NCBI GenBank assembly: GCA_013376735.1
Contig: VINJ01000001.1
Coordinates: forward strand, 3,038,001-3,102,000
Reading direction: 5' to 3'
Origin: a bacterium Scap17
GTDB lineage: Bacteria > Pseudomonadota > Gammaproteobacteria > Pseudomonadales > Halomonadaceae
Length of the DNA stretch: 64,000 nt
The notes below the pieces were generated by a model that was given only the letters and a program-made list of their open reading frames with translations, did not search any database and was not told the origin of the DNA. How positions within the stretch are numbered: the first letter of the stretch is position 1; every line of letters begins with the position of its first letter. The translations under genes and the position numbers were made by a program. This document shows, piece after piece, positions 1 to 8,389 of this stretch.

Positions 1-860
1 ACCTGATCTATCAGTTCACGCTGCCGCCGCTGACGCTGCACACCCTGACCTCCGGCGATGCCAGCGCCCTGACCCAGTGGGCCGCCAGCCTGCCGTCGTT
101 GCCCTCCGGCTGCAGCTACTTCAACTTCACCGCCAGCCACGACGGCATCGGCGTTCGCGCCCTTGAGGGCCTGCTGCCCGACCACGAGCGCGACACCCTG
201 GTGCGACTGGTGCATGACTTCGGCGGCTACGTCAGCATGCGCGCCAACCCGGGCCGCGCCGACACCCCCTATGAACTCAACATCAGCTACTTCGATGCGC
301 TCAAGGGCACGCGGCGCGGCCAGGACCCGTGGCAGATAGAGCGTTTCATCGCCAGTCAGACCCTGATGCTGAGCCTGCAGGGCATCCCGGGGCTATACAT
401 CCACTCGCTGACCGCGACCCCCAATCACCAGGAAGGCGTCGAACGCGATGGCCATCTGCGCGCCATCAACCGCCGCAAATGGCAGCGTGATGAACTGGAA
501 GCGCTGCTGGCAAGCCCCAACACCGCAACCCATGAGGTCTTCCACGCCCTCAAGCGCCGGATGGCACTGCGCCGCAACGAACCCTGCTTCCACCCGGATG
601 CCGACCAGAATGTCTTCGATGTCGGCCCGGACTTCTTCGTCTTCGAGCGCGTCACCCATGAAGGGCGTCGCCTGCTGTTCGCCCTCAATGTCACCGATCA
701 GCCGCGCGTGCTGCCGCTGCCGGCAAGCTGGCAAGGCGTCGCGCTGACCGACCATCTGTGCCACGACAAGGCCTACGACCCCACCATGGCTCGCCGTCCC
801 TATCAAGCGGCCTGGCTGATGGAGCAAACCGTGCGCCCGCCGGCCATCGAGGTCGCCTGA
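1..860 (+). CDS. GH13 sugar phosphorylase, probably glucosylglycerate phosphorylase (3' part)
   Basis: The gene enters from the left edge, in frame from base 3; about 286 C-terminal residues are present. The segment TASHDGIGVR is the conserved GH13 subfamily 18 motif seen in sucrose phosphorylases, and the downstream part has the usual C-terminal beta domain. GH13_18 enzymes phosphorolyse alpha-glucosides to glucose 1-phosphate. Because the next genes make glucosyl-3-phosphoglycerate and dephosphorylate a related compound, glucosylglycerate phosphorylase (the YcjM-like branch) is more likely than sucrose phosphorylase. That substrate call is an inference from context; the family call is firm. 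It is convergent with gpgS and ends just before a strong palindromic terminator. Confidence 0.8.
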   Translation, partial: LIYQFTLPPLTLHTLTSGDASALTQWAASLPSLPSGCSYFNFTASHDGIGVRALEGLLPDHERDTLVRLVHDFGGYVSMRANPGRADTPYELNISYFDALKGTRRGQDPWQIERFIASQTLMLSLQGIPGLYIHSLTATPNHQEGVERDGHLRAINRRKWQRDELEALLASPNTATHEVFHALKRRMALRRNEPCFHPDADQNVFDVGPDFFVFERVTHEGRRLLFALNVTDQPRVLPLPASWQGVALTDHLCHDKAYDPTMARRPYQAAWLMEQTVRPPAIEVA

Positions 861-885
861 CGCCCTCTTTTTCTCCTCCTGCCAA

Positions 886-922
886 CGACAACGGGGGCTG
901 CCAGTGGCAGCCCCCGTTGTCG
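886..922. terminator. Bidirectional intrinsic terminator
   Basis: A perfect 18-bp palindrome (886-903 pairing with 905-922, one central base) lies between the convergent phosphorylase and gpgS genes. It has little T-run on either side, so it probably acts as a strong hairpin for both. Confidence 0.75.
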
Positions 923-972
923 TGGGTCTTGCTGTTTCCCCCCGCGAGCCTTGCTGTTACCCGCCGCGAGCG

Positions 973-2184
973 TTACTGGTTGTCCAGCTCCACCGCTTCA
1001 TGCATGCGCTCGAGCAGGTCCGGCACGGCTGACTGCACCCGGTTCCAGCTCGGGATGAAGGGCTTGTCGCGCGGATTGTCGAGGAAGGCGCTGCCGGCAT
1101 CCATGATGTTGGCGGCAAACAGCTCCACCGCCGCTTCCTCACTGTGGCGGTCGACCGTCAGACCATTCATGACGGCATCGTTGTAGTAGGTCTCGATCAG
1201 ATCCAGCGCGATGCGGTAGTAGGTGGCCTTGATGGTGCGGAAGGTCTCGCCGTGGATCTCGACGCCCAGCGTGGCCAGCTTGCGATACATGGCCTTGGCG
1301 ATATCCAGGCTCATGCGGTTGAGCCCGCCCAGTGCGTCCTCCTCGGACAGCGGCTGGTGCTTGTGATCATAGGCATCGGCGATATCCACCTGACACAGAC
1401 GCTTGGTGGAATAGTTGCGATGCACTTCCGAGAGCACACCGATCTCCAGCCCCCAGTCACTGGGAATGCGGATATCCGCCAGCACGTCGGTACGCATCGA
1501 GAACTCGCCGGACAGCGGGTAGCGATAGCTGTCGAGGTAATCCAAGTACGGCAGCGGGCCATAGACCTTCTTGAGCGCACGGATCAGCGGCGTGACCATC
1601 AGACGCGCCACGCGACCGTTGAGCTTGCCCTGGGCAATTCGCGAGTAGTAGCCCTTGCAGAACTCGTAGTTGAACTGCGGATGCGCCACCGGATAGATCA
1701 GCCGCGCCAGCAGGCCACGGTCATAGGTGACGATGTCACAGTCATGCAGTGCCACCGCTTCGGCGATGCCCGAGGACTGTACGTAACCGGAGCAGTACCA
1801 GACATTGCGCCCCTTGCCGGCCTCCATCGGCGCCAGACCATGCTCGGTCAGCTCCTCGTCCAGCGCACGCAGGCGCGGACCATCATTCCACAGGATGCGG
1901 TGATGCTGCGGCAGGTGCGAGAAGAACTCCTTGGCATGCTCGAACTGGTCACGGTCGGCGCGGTCCAGCCCGATCACGATCTCGCTGAGGTAGGGCACCT
2001 TGGCCAGCTCCTCGACGATATGCTTGAGCGCGGGGCCTTCCAGCTCGGAATACAGCGACGGCAGAATCAGGCTCATCGGCCGCTTGCGGGAGAAGCGCAT
2101 CAGGTCCGCTTCGAGATCTTCCACCGGACGATCGGTCAGGTTATGGAAGTTGGTGATGATGCCATTCTGGTAAAAATCGCTCAT
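973..2184 (-). CDS. gpgS: Glucosyl-3-phosphoglycerate synthase
   Basis: A 403-aa cytoplasmic glycosyltransferase of family GT81, which transfers glucose from a nucleotide sugar to 3-phosphoglycerate, giving glucosyl-3-phosphoglycerate, precursor of the compatible solute glucosylglycerate. Evidence is whole-length resemblance: N-terminal SLILPSLYSELEG (GT-A fold start), IVIGLDRAD, and the HDCDIVTYD metal/nucleotide-binding segment near residue 150. The start ATG is preceded by AAGGAG at good spacing. It lies 41 bp downstream of the HAD phosphatase gene on the same strand, so the two form an operon in which the phosphatase completes the pathway. Length is typical of the family. Confidence 0.9.
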   Translation of the reverse strand: MSDFYQNGIITNFHNLTDRPVEDLEADLMRFSRKRPMSLILPSLYSELEGPALKHIVEELAKVPYLSEIVIGLDRADRDQFEHAKEFFSHLPQHHRILWNDGPRLRALDEELTEHGLAPMEAGKGRNVWYCSGYVQSSGIAEAVALHDCDIVTYDRGLLARLIYPVAHPQFNYEFCKGYYSRIAQGKLNGRVARLMVTPLIRALKKVYGPLPYLDYLDSYRYPLSGEFSMRTDVLADIRIPSDWGLEIGVLSEVHRNYSTKRLCQVDIADAYDHKHQPLSEEDALGGLNRMSLDIAKAMYRKLATLGVEIHGETFRTIKATYYRIALDLIETYYNDAVMNGLTVDRHSEEAAVELFAANIMDAGSAFLDNPRDKPFIPSWNRVQSAVPDLLERMHEAVELDNQ

Positions 2185-2225
2185 GTCAGCTCCTTGTCAT
2201 GCCGAAGACACGCATCAGGCAGGCA

Positions 2226-3122
2226 TCAGATGCCCAGACCTCTGGATGTCCATTCTTCCGGCTGGCCATTGGCCAGCCAGTGACGCAATCCCTCGACCCA
2301 TCCCTGCGGTCCGGGGGAATTGGCGCAAAAACAGCGGCGCTCATCCGCCAGTGTCGGGTAGTCGCCAAGCTCACGATCGCGCTGTGAGGTATCGCCGACG
2401 CCGGGAATCAGCACAGCATTGTCGACAGCGGCCAGCAGCGGCAGGTCATTGGCGCCATCGCCGAAGCCCAGTGTCCAGGGGCGCATCCGCTCACATAGAC
2501 GGTAGCGGGCGATCAGATAGCGTGCCGCTACGCCCTTGTCGCTGTCCCCGGTCACATGGTGGAAGCGCCCACCACGTGTCAGCTTGAGGCCATGACTGGC
2601 CAAACGCGCGCGAAAGCCCTCGAGACGCTCCGGCGCGTCGCGCCACACCAGCGGTTCACTGGCATCACGCTGTCCCGCCAAGGCCGCATCCGCCTCCCCC
2701 AATCCCGTCAGCTCGCTGATTCTCGCCACCGACATCGAAGCGAAACCCTCGAAGGCGAATTCCGCGCTCAGCTCCTCCAGTACCGCGAGAATCCTGTCGC
2801 GGGGCATCGCCACCGCGATACGACACAGGCCGTGTGCATCCGGGGCGCTGGCCGCTTCCAGCGGGTAGGCGCTCAGCCAATCGGCAGGCAGTGCCACCAC
2901 GCCGCCGTTCTCGGCGATCCATGGCTGGCCCGCCAGGCCCAGCGAGTCCATCAGCGGCGCCAGTTCGGCCGCCGTCTTGGAGGTATTGGGGACGACCCAG
3001 GCACCGCGCGCGCGCAGGCGGGTCAGCCAGCTGCGCGCCGGGCCCGGCGAGTAATCATGGTGATCCAGCAGCGAGCCATCCAGATCGGTCAGCAACAACA
3101 GCGGTGCTTGAGTCTCTGACAT
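2226..3122 (-). CDS. gpgP: Glucosyl-/mannosyl-3-phosphoglycerate phosphatase (HAD IIB)
   Basis: A 298-aa HAD-superfamily phosphatase of the mannosyl-3-phosphoglycerate phosphatase family. Motif I is TDLDGSLLD near residue 13, motif II is the PNTSKT segment typical of MPGP, and motif IV is GFGDGANDLPLL near the C-terminus; the cap domain lies between II and III. The ATG at 3122 is preferred over an upstream in-frame start at 3224 because GAGGAG sits 7 bases before it. Paired with gpgS, it should remove the phosphate from glucosyl-3-phosphoglycerate. The symbol reflects this context; the family itself is often annotated as MPGP. Confidence 0.85.
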   Translation of the reverse strand: MSETQAPLLLLTDLDGSLLDHHDYSPGPARSWLTRLRARGAWVVPNTSKTAAELAPLMDSLGLAGQPWIAENGGVVALPADWLSAYPLEAASAPDAHGLCRIAVAMPRDRILAVLEELSAEFAFEGFASMSVARISELTGLGEADAALAGQRDASEPLVWRDAPERLEGFRARLASHGLKLTRGGRFHHVTGDSDKGVAARYLIARYRLCERMRPWTLGFGDGANDLPLLAAVDNAVLIPGVGDTSQRDRELGDYPTLADERRCFCANSPGPQGWVEGLRHWLANGQPEEWTSRGLGI

Positions 3123-3366
3123 GTGAACTCTCCTCGTGAAGTGCTGCAGCGTGTCGGGGGTCACCTCGGCAGGATCTCGTGGCACCGGACAGGCATTGCA
3201 AGAGCATTGCAGGGAATGTGCCAAGATGGTGCAGCCTCCATGTCAGCCTGCCCTCTCTCGCCATGACGATGTTTATGCACCCGCTCATTTGCACCATCAA
3301 AGAGCACAAAGCCTGCCTTGCATGATGTCACGCCTCATGGCGGCGCAAATTCAACGTCACCAACGA

Positions 3367-3394
3367 CGACGCCCTCGCATCTGCGAGGGCGTCG
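3367..3394 (-). terminator. Hairpin downstream of dctM
   Basis: A perfect 13-bp inverted repeat (3367-3379 / 3382-3394, two-base loop) lies 33 bp beyond the dctM stop. It is GC-rich but followed by only a weak T-run. It separates the TRAP operon from the gpgP promoter region (3123-3366), in which I see no gene. Confidence 0.65.
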
Positions 3395-3426
3395 AGTTCT
3401 GGGCAAGTGGGCAACGTCTGTTGAGA

Positions 3427-4728
3427 CTAGACCAGCCACAGCGACAGTTGCGGCCACAGCAGCAACATCGCCAGCACGCACAGCTGGATGGCGATGAACG
3501 GCAGCAGCGAGACGAAGATATCCTTGAGGCTGATGCCTTCCGGTGCCACGCCTTTCAGATAGAAAGCAGCAGGCCCGAAGGGTGGCGACAGGAAGGACAC
3601 CTGCATGTTGACCGCGAACAGCACGCCGAACCATACCGGGTCGTAGCCGAGCTGAACGATGATCGGCACGAAGATCGGCAGGGTCAGCATCGCGATGCCG
3701 ATCCAGTCGAGGAACAGCCCCAACAGCAGCAGGATCGCCATCATCACCATGATGATCGCCAGCGGCGGGATATCCAGGCCGAGAATCATGCTCGACACGA
3801 AGCGGTTGCCGCCCATCAGGTTGTAGACCCCGACCAGCGCCGCCGCGCCGATGCCGATCCAGATGATCATGCCGCAGGTGTTCATGGTCTGGGACAGCGC
3901 ACGCTGCATCAGGGTGATGGAGAACTCACCACGCAGCATCACCGCCACCAGCACACCGAAGCTGCCCATCGCCGCGGCTTCGGTCACCGAGGCCACGCCA
4001 CCGTAGATGGAGCCCAGCACCAGCCCCGCGATGACCGCCGGCACGCCGATGGCCTTGAGCAGCTCACGCTTGCTCTGGAAGCTGGCGCGGCGCTCTTCCT
4101 CCGGCATCACCGGCCCCAGTGAAGGGTTGCGCAGACAGCGGATCAGCACGTAGATGATGTAGCTTGCCATCAGCACGATGGCCGGGGTGATCGCCGCGGT
4201 GAACAGGTCCGCGATCGACTGGTTGGCGATCAGGCCATAGATGATCAGCACGATGGAGGGCGGCATCATGGTGCCCAGCGAGCCGCCGGCACACACCACG
4301 CCGATGGCGATGTGCTTGTCATAGCCGAGCCTGAGCATCTGCGGCAGCGCCAGAATCCCCAGCAGCACGATCTCGCCGCCGATGATGCCGGACATCGCGG
4401 CGAGGAAGAACGCCACCACGATGGTCTGGATTGCCACGCCGCCGGGCAGGCGCCCTGCCATCACGCGCATGGCATTGAACAGGTCCCTGGCGATCCCCGA
4501 GCGATCCAGCAGCGAGGCCATCAGCACGAACATCGGCACCGCCACCAGCGAATACTCGGTGACGAAGCCATAGACACGACTGGTGACCAGCGGCAGCGCC
4601 ATCGGACCAAACCAGCCAAAGGTGTAGGCCAGCGCGACCAGGCCGGTGACGAAGGCCAGCGGCAGGCCGGTGACCAGCAGCGCGAAGATGCCGCCGACCA
4701 GCAGCATCGTAGCCGTTGCGATATCCAT
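3427..4728 (-). CDS. dctM: TRAP transporter large permease (DctM)
   Basis: A 433-aa integral membrane protein of the DctM/SiaM family with about 12 hydrophobic segments. This large subunit forms the sodium-driven transport channel of TRAP (tripartite ATP-independent periplasmic) transporters. Typical segments are visible, including GGEIVLLGILALPQM and GTMMPPSIVLIIYG in the first half and LFLDWIGIAMLTLPIFVPI in the second. Its ATG overlaps the dctQ stop codon (TGATG), implying translational coupling. Length is normal for the family. Confidence 0.93.
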   Translation of the reverse strand: MDIATATMLLVGGIFALLVTGLPLAFVTGLVALAYTFGWFGPMALPLVTSRVYGFVTEYSLVAVPMFVLMASLLDRSGIARDLFNAMRVMAGRLPGGVAIQTIVVAFFLAAMSGIIGGEIVLLGILALPQMLRLGYDKHIAIGVVCAGGSLGTMMPPSIVLIIYGLIANQSIADLFTAAITPAIVLMASYIIYVLIRCLRNPSLGPVMPEEERRASFQSKRELLKAIGVPAVIAGLVLGSIYGGVASVTEAAAMGSFGVLVAVMLRGEFSITLMQRALSQTMNTCGMIIWIGIGAAALVGVYNLMGGNRFVSSMILGLDIPPLAIIMVMMAILLLLGLFLDWIGIAMLTLPIFVPIIVQLGYDPVWFGVLFAVNMQVSFLSPPFGPAAFYLKGVAPEGISLKDIFVSLLPFIAIQLCVLAMLLLWPQLSLWLV

Positions 4729-5372
4729 CAGCGCGGCTCCTTGTGGTCAGCTGCGGCGCCGGGAGTGGCGCCGGAGGCATCATGAGACTCACTGCCGCCC
4801 TCGGGCGGACGGGGCGAGAAGAAGGTCTGATAGAGATGCCACAGCGCCTGCAGGGTCATCACCGCCAGCGCGAACAGGATCACGCCCTTGGTCAGCGCCG
4901 GAAACGGCGGATTCCACGAGGTGCCGGAACGCTCCAGCTGCCACTCGCCCAGCGGACTGTGCGAGGCACGCCAGAACATCACCCAGCCCGCATAGCTCAT
5001 CGCCAGACAGAAGACGAACGTCATCACGTCATTGAAGCAGTCCAGCACGTAGCGAAAGCGCGTGCCGACCAGGTCGTAGAGCACGCGCACGCGAATATGG
5101 CGATTGTTGGCCAGTGCCGCCGGGCCGCCCAGCGCGAAGCTGGTCGCGACCAGGAAGATCACCGTCTCGTGTACCCATGAGGTCGGTGAATCGAGGCCGT
5201 AACGCATCACCACCTCGAACACGCTGATCGCCATCGCCAGCAATACCAGCCACGCCGCGGCGCGCGTGCCCTTGCCCACCAGGCGGTCCAGCGGCGTGCG
5301 CGTGCCCAGGTTCGGGTCGTGGTCATCCGACGCCTCGGGTAGCCCCGGCGACGCCACATCATGTTCTGCCAT
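4728..5372 (-). CDS. dctQ: TRAP transporter small permease (DctQ)
   Basis: A 214-aa membrane protein of the DctQ family with about four transmembrane helices (residues about 45-65, 80-100, 125-145, 170-190), which links the substrate-binding protein to the large permease. The ATG at 5372 is chosen because AAGGAA lies 8 bases upstream; an in-frame TTG at 5402 has no better signal. The roughly 35-residue N-terminal and 20-residue C-terminal extensions are hydrophilic. It lies between dctP and dctM and overlaps dctM by one base. Confidence 0.88.
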   Translation of the reverse strand: MAEHDVASPGLPEASDDHDPNLGTRTPLDRLVGKGTRAAAWLVLLAMAISVFEVVMRYGLDSPTSWVHETVIFLVATSFALGGPAALANNRHIRVRVLYDLVGTRFRYVLDCFNDVMTFVFCLAMSYAGWVMFWRASHSPLGEWQLERSGTSWNPPFPALTKGVILFALAVMTLQALWHLYQTFFSPRPPEGGSESHDASGATPGAAADHKEPR

Positions 5373-5538
5373 ATCGAATTCCTTGCTGACTCGCTGCCCC
5401 AAGGAGAATCGGCGCGCCCAGTGAGCACGCCGACCTTGATCTCCCGCGTCTTCATCGTTCTACGATCGTGTCGCCAAAAGCGTGGCTAGCTGCCTCTTGC
5501 CACGCAGCAGCTGGCGCCCATCCCGCGCGCCAGCGGGC

Positions 5539-6621
5539 TCACATCAGGTTGCGGTCGGTCAGGAAGCTGACCACGGACTCGTAGACCTTGCCGGTCAGCT
5601 CATTCTTCTCGGCCCACACCTTCCACTCCTGCTGCGCGATGCGACGGAACTTGGCGCGCTCCTCCGGCGCCATGTCGATCACCTCGATATCCGGATTGGC
5701 ACGCGCCGCGCTCACCGCCTTGATGTCACGCGCCTTGAGGGTGAAGACCATGTCGTAGGCCATCGCGTCGGTAGCGGTCTCCATGATCGCCTTGAGATCC
5801 GCCGGCAGGCCGTCCCAGATGCCCTTGTTCATCGACACCGCCACCATCGGCAAGGAGTGGAAGCCGGGGTAGGACGGGTACTTGGCGAAGCTGTGCAGGC
5901 CCTGGTCATCATTGGTGGCGAAGACGGTGTAATCCGCCGCGTCGATCACGCCCTTCTCCAGGCCGGTGTAGACCTCGGAGCCCGGCAGGTTGACGGGTGC
6001 CGCGCCGGCCTTCTGGAAGATGTTGTAGACCATGCCTTCCGGCGCACGCACCTTGAGGCCCTTGAGGTCATCGACGGTGCGCACCGGCTTCTTGGAGACG
6101 AAGGACTCAAGCCCGGTAGCGCCCGCGCCGATCAGATGCACGCCGTAGGGCTCGACCAGCTCGTTGTAGAGCTCCTCACCGCCGCCGTGCTGCATGTACT
6201 CGAGATATTCCAGCGGGTCACCCCAGGCACCCACCAGGTTGCCCAGCATGCCGAAGGCCGGATTCTGGCCCGAGAAGTAGGACGGATCGGTCAGGTGGCC
6301 CTGCAGGATGCCGGCGCTGACGGCGTCAAGCGTCTGGTTGGCCTGCACCACGGCATTGACCGGCAGGATCTCGATGGCGATGCGGCCATCCGACATGGCC
6401 TTGATGCTGTCGGCCCAGGCCTTCTTGACCTCGAACTGCGGCTCCCCGGCCGTCTCGGAGGTCTGGAAGGTCCATTCGTACTCGGCGGCCCAGCTCGGTG
6501 TGGCGATCAGCGTGGCGGCCACGGCAGTGGACAGCGCCAGCGCCTTGAGCGTGACACGGGCGGGAGCGGCAGTGGTGCGCGGCGAGGTAGTAGTGAGCGA
6601 CGAGATAGTGGAACGCGGCAT
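5539..6621 (-). CDS. dctP: TRAP transporter substrate-binding protein (DctP)
   Basis: A 360-aa periplasmic solute-binding protein. An N-terminal signal peptide of about 45 residues ends in TPSWA before AEYEWTF. The segment around LKGLKVRAPEG carries the arginine that usually binds the substrate carboxylate in DctP proteins, followed by GSEVYTGLEKGVIDAADYT, a standard family signature. AGGAG lies 8 bases before the ATG. It heads the dctP-dctQ-dctM unit, with a 166-bp gap before dctQ in which I see no gene. The substrate is not identifiable; an organic or sugar acid is likely given the adjacent FadR-type regulator. Confidence 0.9.
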   Translation of the reverse strand: MPRSTISSLTTTSPRTTAAPARVTLKALALSTAVAATLIATPSWAAEYEWTFQTSETAGEPQFEVKKAWADSIKAMSDGRIAIEILPVNAVVQANQTLDAVSAGILQGHLTDPSYFSGQNPAFGMLGNLVGAWGDPLEYLEYMQHGGGEELYNELVEPYGVHLIGAGATGLESFVSKKPVRTVDDLKGLKVRAPEGMVYNIFQKAGAAPVNLPGSEVYTGLEKGVIDAADYTVFATNDDQGLHSFAKYPSYPGFHSLPMVAVSMNKGIWDGLPADLKAIMETATDAMAYDMVFTLKARDIKAVSAARANPDIEVIDMAPEERAKFRRIAQQEWKVWAEKNELTGKVYESVVSFLTDRNLM

Positions 6622-6640
6622 GGTGAAACTCCTGGCTTGT

Positions 6641-6661
6641 TGTTATGACGTGTTATGACGT
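6641..6661. repeat. 10-bp direct repeat upstream of dctP
   Basis: Two tandem copies of TGTTATGACG lie about 20-40 bases before the dctP start codon. This could be a half-site pair for a regulator such as the neighbouring GntR protein, or chance. Confidence 0.4.
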
Positions 6662-6723
6662 TCTGTGGTCAATCGAAGACGTGCAGGCACTTTCTGGCGT
6701 GGCGAAACGCCGCGAGGTGCCGT

Positions 6724-7608
6724 TCACTCGCTTGACAGCGGTGCAGACAGGCTGGGCAGCTGGCCGAAGCGACGCAGCAGCTCCAGCGGTTCCTGGGCGC
6801 GCCCGGCAGGATGGCTGCCTTCAGGGCCTGCAGGCATGGCCAGCCCGAGGTCCTGGCCGGTGCGGTCCAGCACATGCAGGCTCGCGGCGTGGGCGGCATC
6901 GGGCTGGCGCAGACGAATCGCTTCCATCACCGCGCGATGGCGGCCGAGGCTGTCACCCAGCTCCGAGGCATTGTGATTGGAGGTCGCCACCAGCAGGCTG
7001 ATCGACGGCTTGAGCACATGGCCAAGCTGCGCCCAGATGACGTTGTGGGTCGCGGCGAAGATGGCGTCATGGAAGGCGATATCGGCGCGGTCGAACTCCT
7101 CCATGGCGCTGCCGCCATGCACCGCCGCGGCCATGCCGTCATAGGCCTGCTCGATGGCGGACAGGTCCTGGGCGGTGGCCTCGGTGGCCGCCAGGGCGGC
7201 GACGAAGGGTTCGATGGAGATGCGGAAGGCGTAGATGTCCCGCGCCAGCTGCGGATGTGGCATCGCGTAGCGTGTCATCCAGCCGGTCACGCGCGGATCG
7301 AGCAGATGCCACTCGCTGAGCGGATTGACGCGGGTGCCCTGGCCGGTGGTGCGGGTGAGAATCCCGGCATTGACCAGGCTCTGAATCGCGGTGCGCACGG
7401 TAGCGCGGCTCTGGGCGTGCTGATCGCACAGGTCCAGCTCACGAGGAATCAGGCTGCCCGGCGGGTAGCGATTCTCGAAGATGGCCTGCGCCAGCCATTC
7501 GGCGACATCGACACGCGCGGTCGAGGTGTCGCCGGGTGAGGCAGACGTTCCAGAAGAGGCATTGGCGCGCGGGCTGCCGCCAGCGGCACTCGTGGGAGGC
7601 GTGGTCAT
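6724..7608 (-). CDS. GntR/FadR-family transcriptional regulator
   Basis: A 294-aa regulator with an N-terminal winged helix-turn-helix (about residues 38-105, including the GSLIPRELDLCDQ and SRATVRTAIQSLVNAGIL segments) and a C-terminal FCD domain (about 125-250), the metal- and ligand-binding module of FadR-type GntR proteins. It starts at 7608, with AAGGAA 9 bases upstream, rather than at 7674. The first 35 residues are a low-complexity Ser/Gly/Ala/Thr stretch, longer than usual. It is 102 bp upstream of dctP on the same strand and most likely controls the TRAP operon in response to the imported substrate. Confidence 0.88.
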   Translation of the reverse strand: MTTPPTSAAGGSPRANASSGTSASPGDTSTARVDVAEWLAQAIFENRYPPGSLIPRELDLCDQHAQSRATVRTAIQSLVNAGILTRTTGQGTRVNPLSEWHLLDPRVTGWMTRYAMPHPQLARDIYAFRISIEPFVAALAATEATAQDLSAIEQAYDGMAAAVHGGSAMEEFDRADIAFHDAIFAATHNVIWAQLGHVLKPSISLLVATSNHNASELGDSLGRHRAVMEAIRLRQPDAAHAASLHVLDRTGQDLGLAMPAGPEGSHPAGRAQEPLELLRRFGQLPSLSAPLSSE

Positions 7609-7706
7609 GATCGAACGTTCCTTGATGGCGTGGCGCGTCATTTGTAGCTCGCGCACATCCTTCACGGGATGCATCGCGGCGCGCTCTTGTCCGTCAAGGA
7701 ATAGCT

Positions 7707-7719
7707 CATGTCAGACATG
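7707..7719. promoter_or_regulatory. Perfect palindrome upstream of the GntR gene
   Basis: CATGTC-A-GACATG is a perfect 6+1+6 palindrome about 100 bp upstream of the regulator's start, in the gap of 222 bp (7609-7830) after the DUF6506 gene. It is a possible operator, perhaps for autoregulation; the protein is not known. Confidence 0.35.
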
Positions 7720-7830
7720 CCAACAAGACACCCTAGACCAAGGGCGAGACCCGACTTTGGTCACACCTTTACGCAACTCCCTGTTGCAAAAGGGCTATTC
7801 AGGTACTGGCAATTTCCCCCTGTGCTGGCG

Positions 7831-8112
7831 TCAGGCCGTGAATCGCACGCGACCGATCGACACTGTACGCTCGGCACCGCTGTCCGCGACCACCGTTCTC
7901 AGCGCTTCCTCACCTGCCGCGCCGAAACTTGCCGACAGCTCGATCTGGCTGACGCCCTGGGCGACCAGCTCACTGACCAACCGCTCGGCGGCTCTCAGCG
8001 TCCCCAGCGTGGCGACGGAAATGCGGACCTCGCCGCTGCCCTGACTGCTCAGTGAGGTATTGCCGCTATTCTCGACCAGGATCAGAAAGGCATGGTGCTG
8101 CATGACGGCCAT
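7831..8112 (-). CDS. DUF6506-family protein
   Basis: A 93-aa cytoplasmic protein. The hydrophobic start (HHAFLILVENSG), a central helix (AERLVSELVAQGVSQIELSASFG) and the C-terminal glycine-rich VSIGRVRF match my recollection of DUF6506, whose function is unknown. The start at 8112 is supported by AAGGAGG six bases upstream; the longer reading to 8277 has no such signal and runs through the glyA terminator. It stands alone between glyA and the GntR gene. Confidence 0.7.
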   Translation of the reverse strand: MAVMQHHAFLILVENSGNTSLSSQGSGEVRISVATLGTLRAAERLVSELVAQGVSQIELSASFGAAGEEALRTVVADSGAERTVSIGRVRFTA

Positions 8113-8278
8113 GGAAGCCTCCTTGCACGAAGATGAGCAGAGTGTGTCCGGCATCGAGAATAGCGTAGCGCGTCCACTCCCGGGCACAGGCTGATCTTTC
8201 TGAGCGCCGGTTGACCACTCTCCCACCCCGCTGCGCACCACGCCACTCGGCCTCGGCTGGCCGTGGTGCGGGCACAAA

Positions 8279-8310
8279 AAAACGCCTGCCGCTTGCGCGA
8301 CAGGCGTTTC
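8279..8310 (-). terminator. Intrinsic terminator of glyA
   Basis: AAACGCCTG pairs with CAGGCGTTT around a 12-base loop, and the minus strand continues into a run of seven Ts. It lies about 80 bp beyond the glyA stop. Confidence 0.85.
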
Positions 8311-8389
8311 TCGTCTGGTGCATGACAGCGCTACACCACTGTCAGCACTGCTGCGATGAGGGCCAGCCGAGCTGGCACCTCGTCACGCC

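Noticed and set aside
1144-2283. Long plus-strand reading frame opposite gpgS
   Set aside because: It is the antisense shadow of a clear gene and has no recognisable domain or ribosome site.
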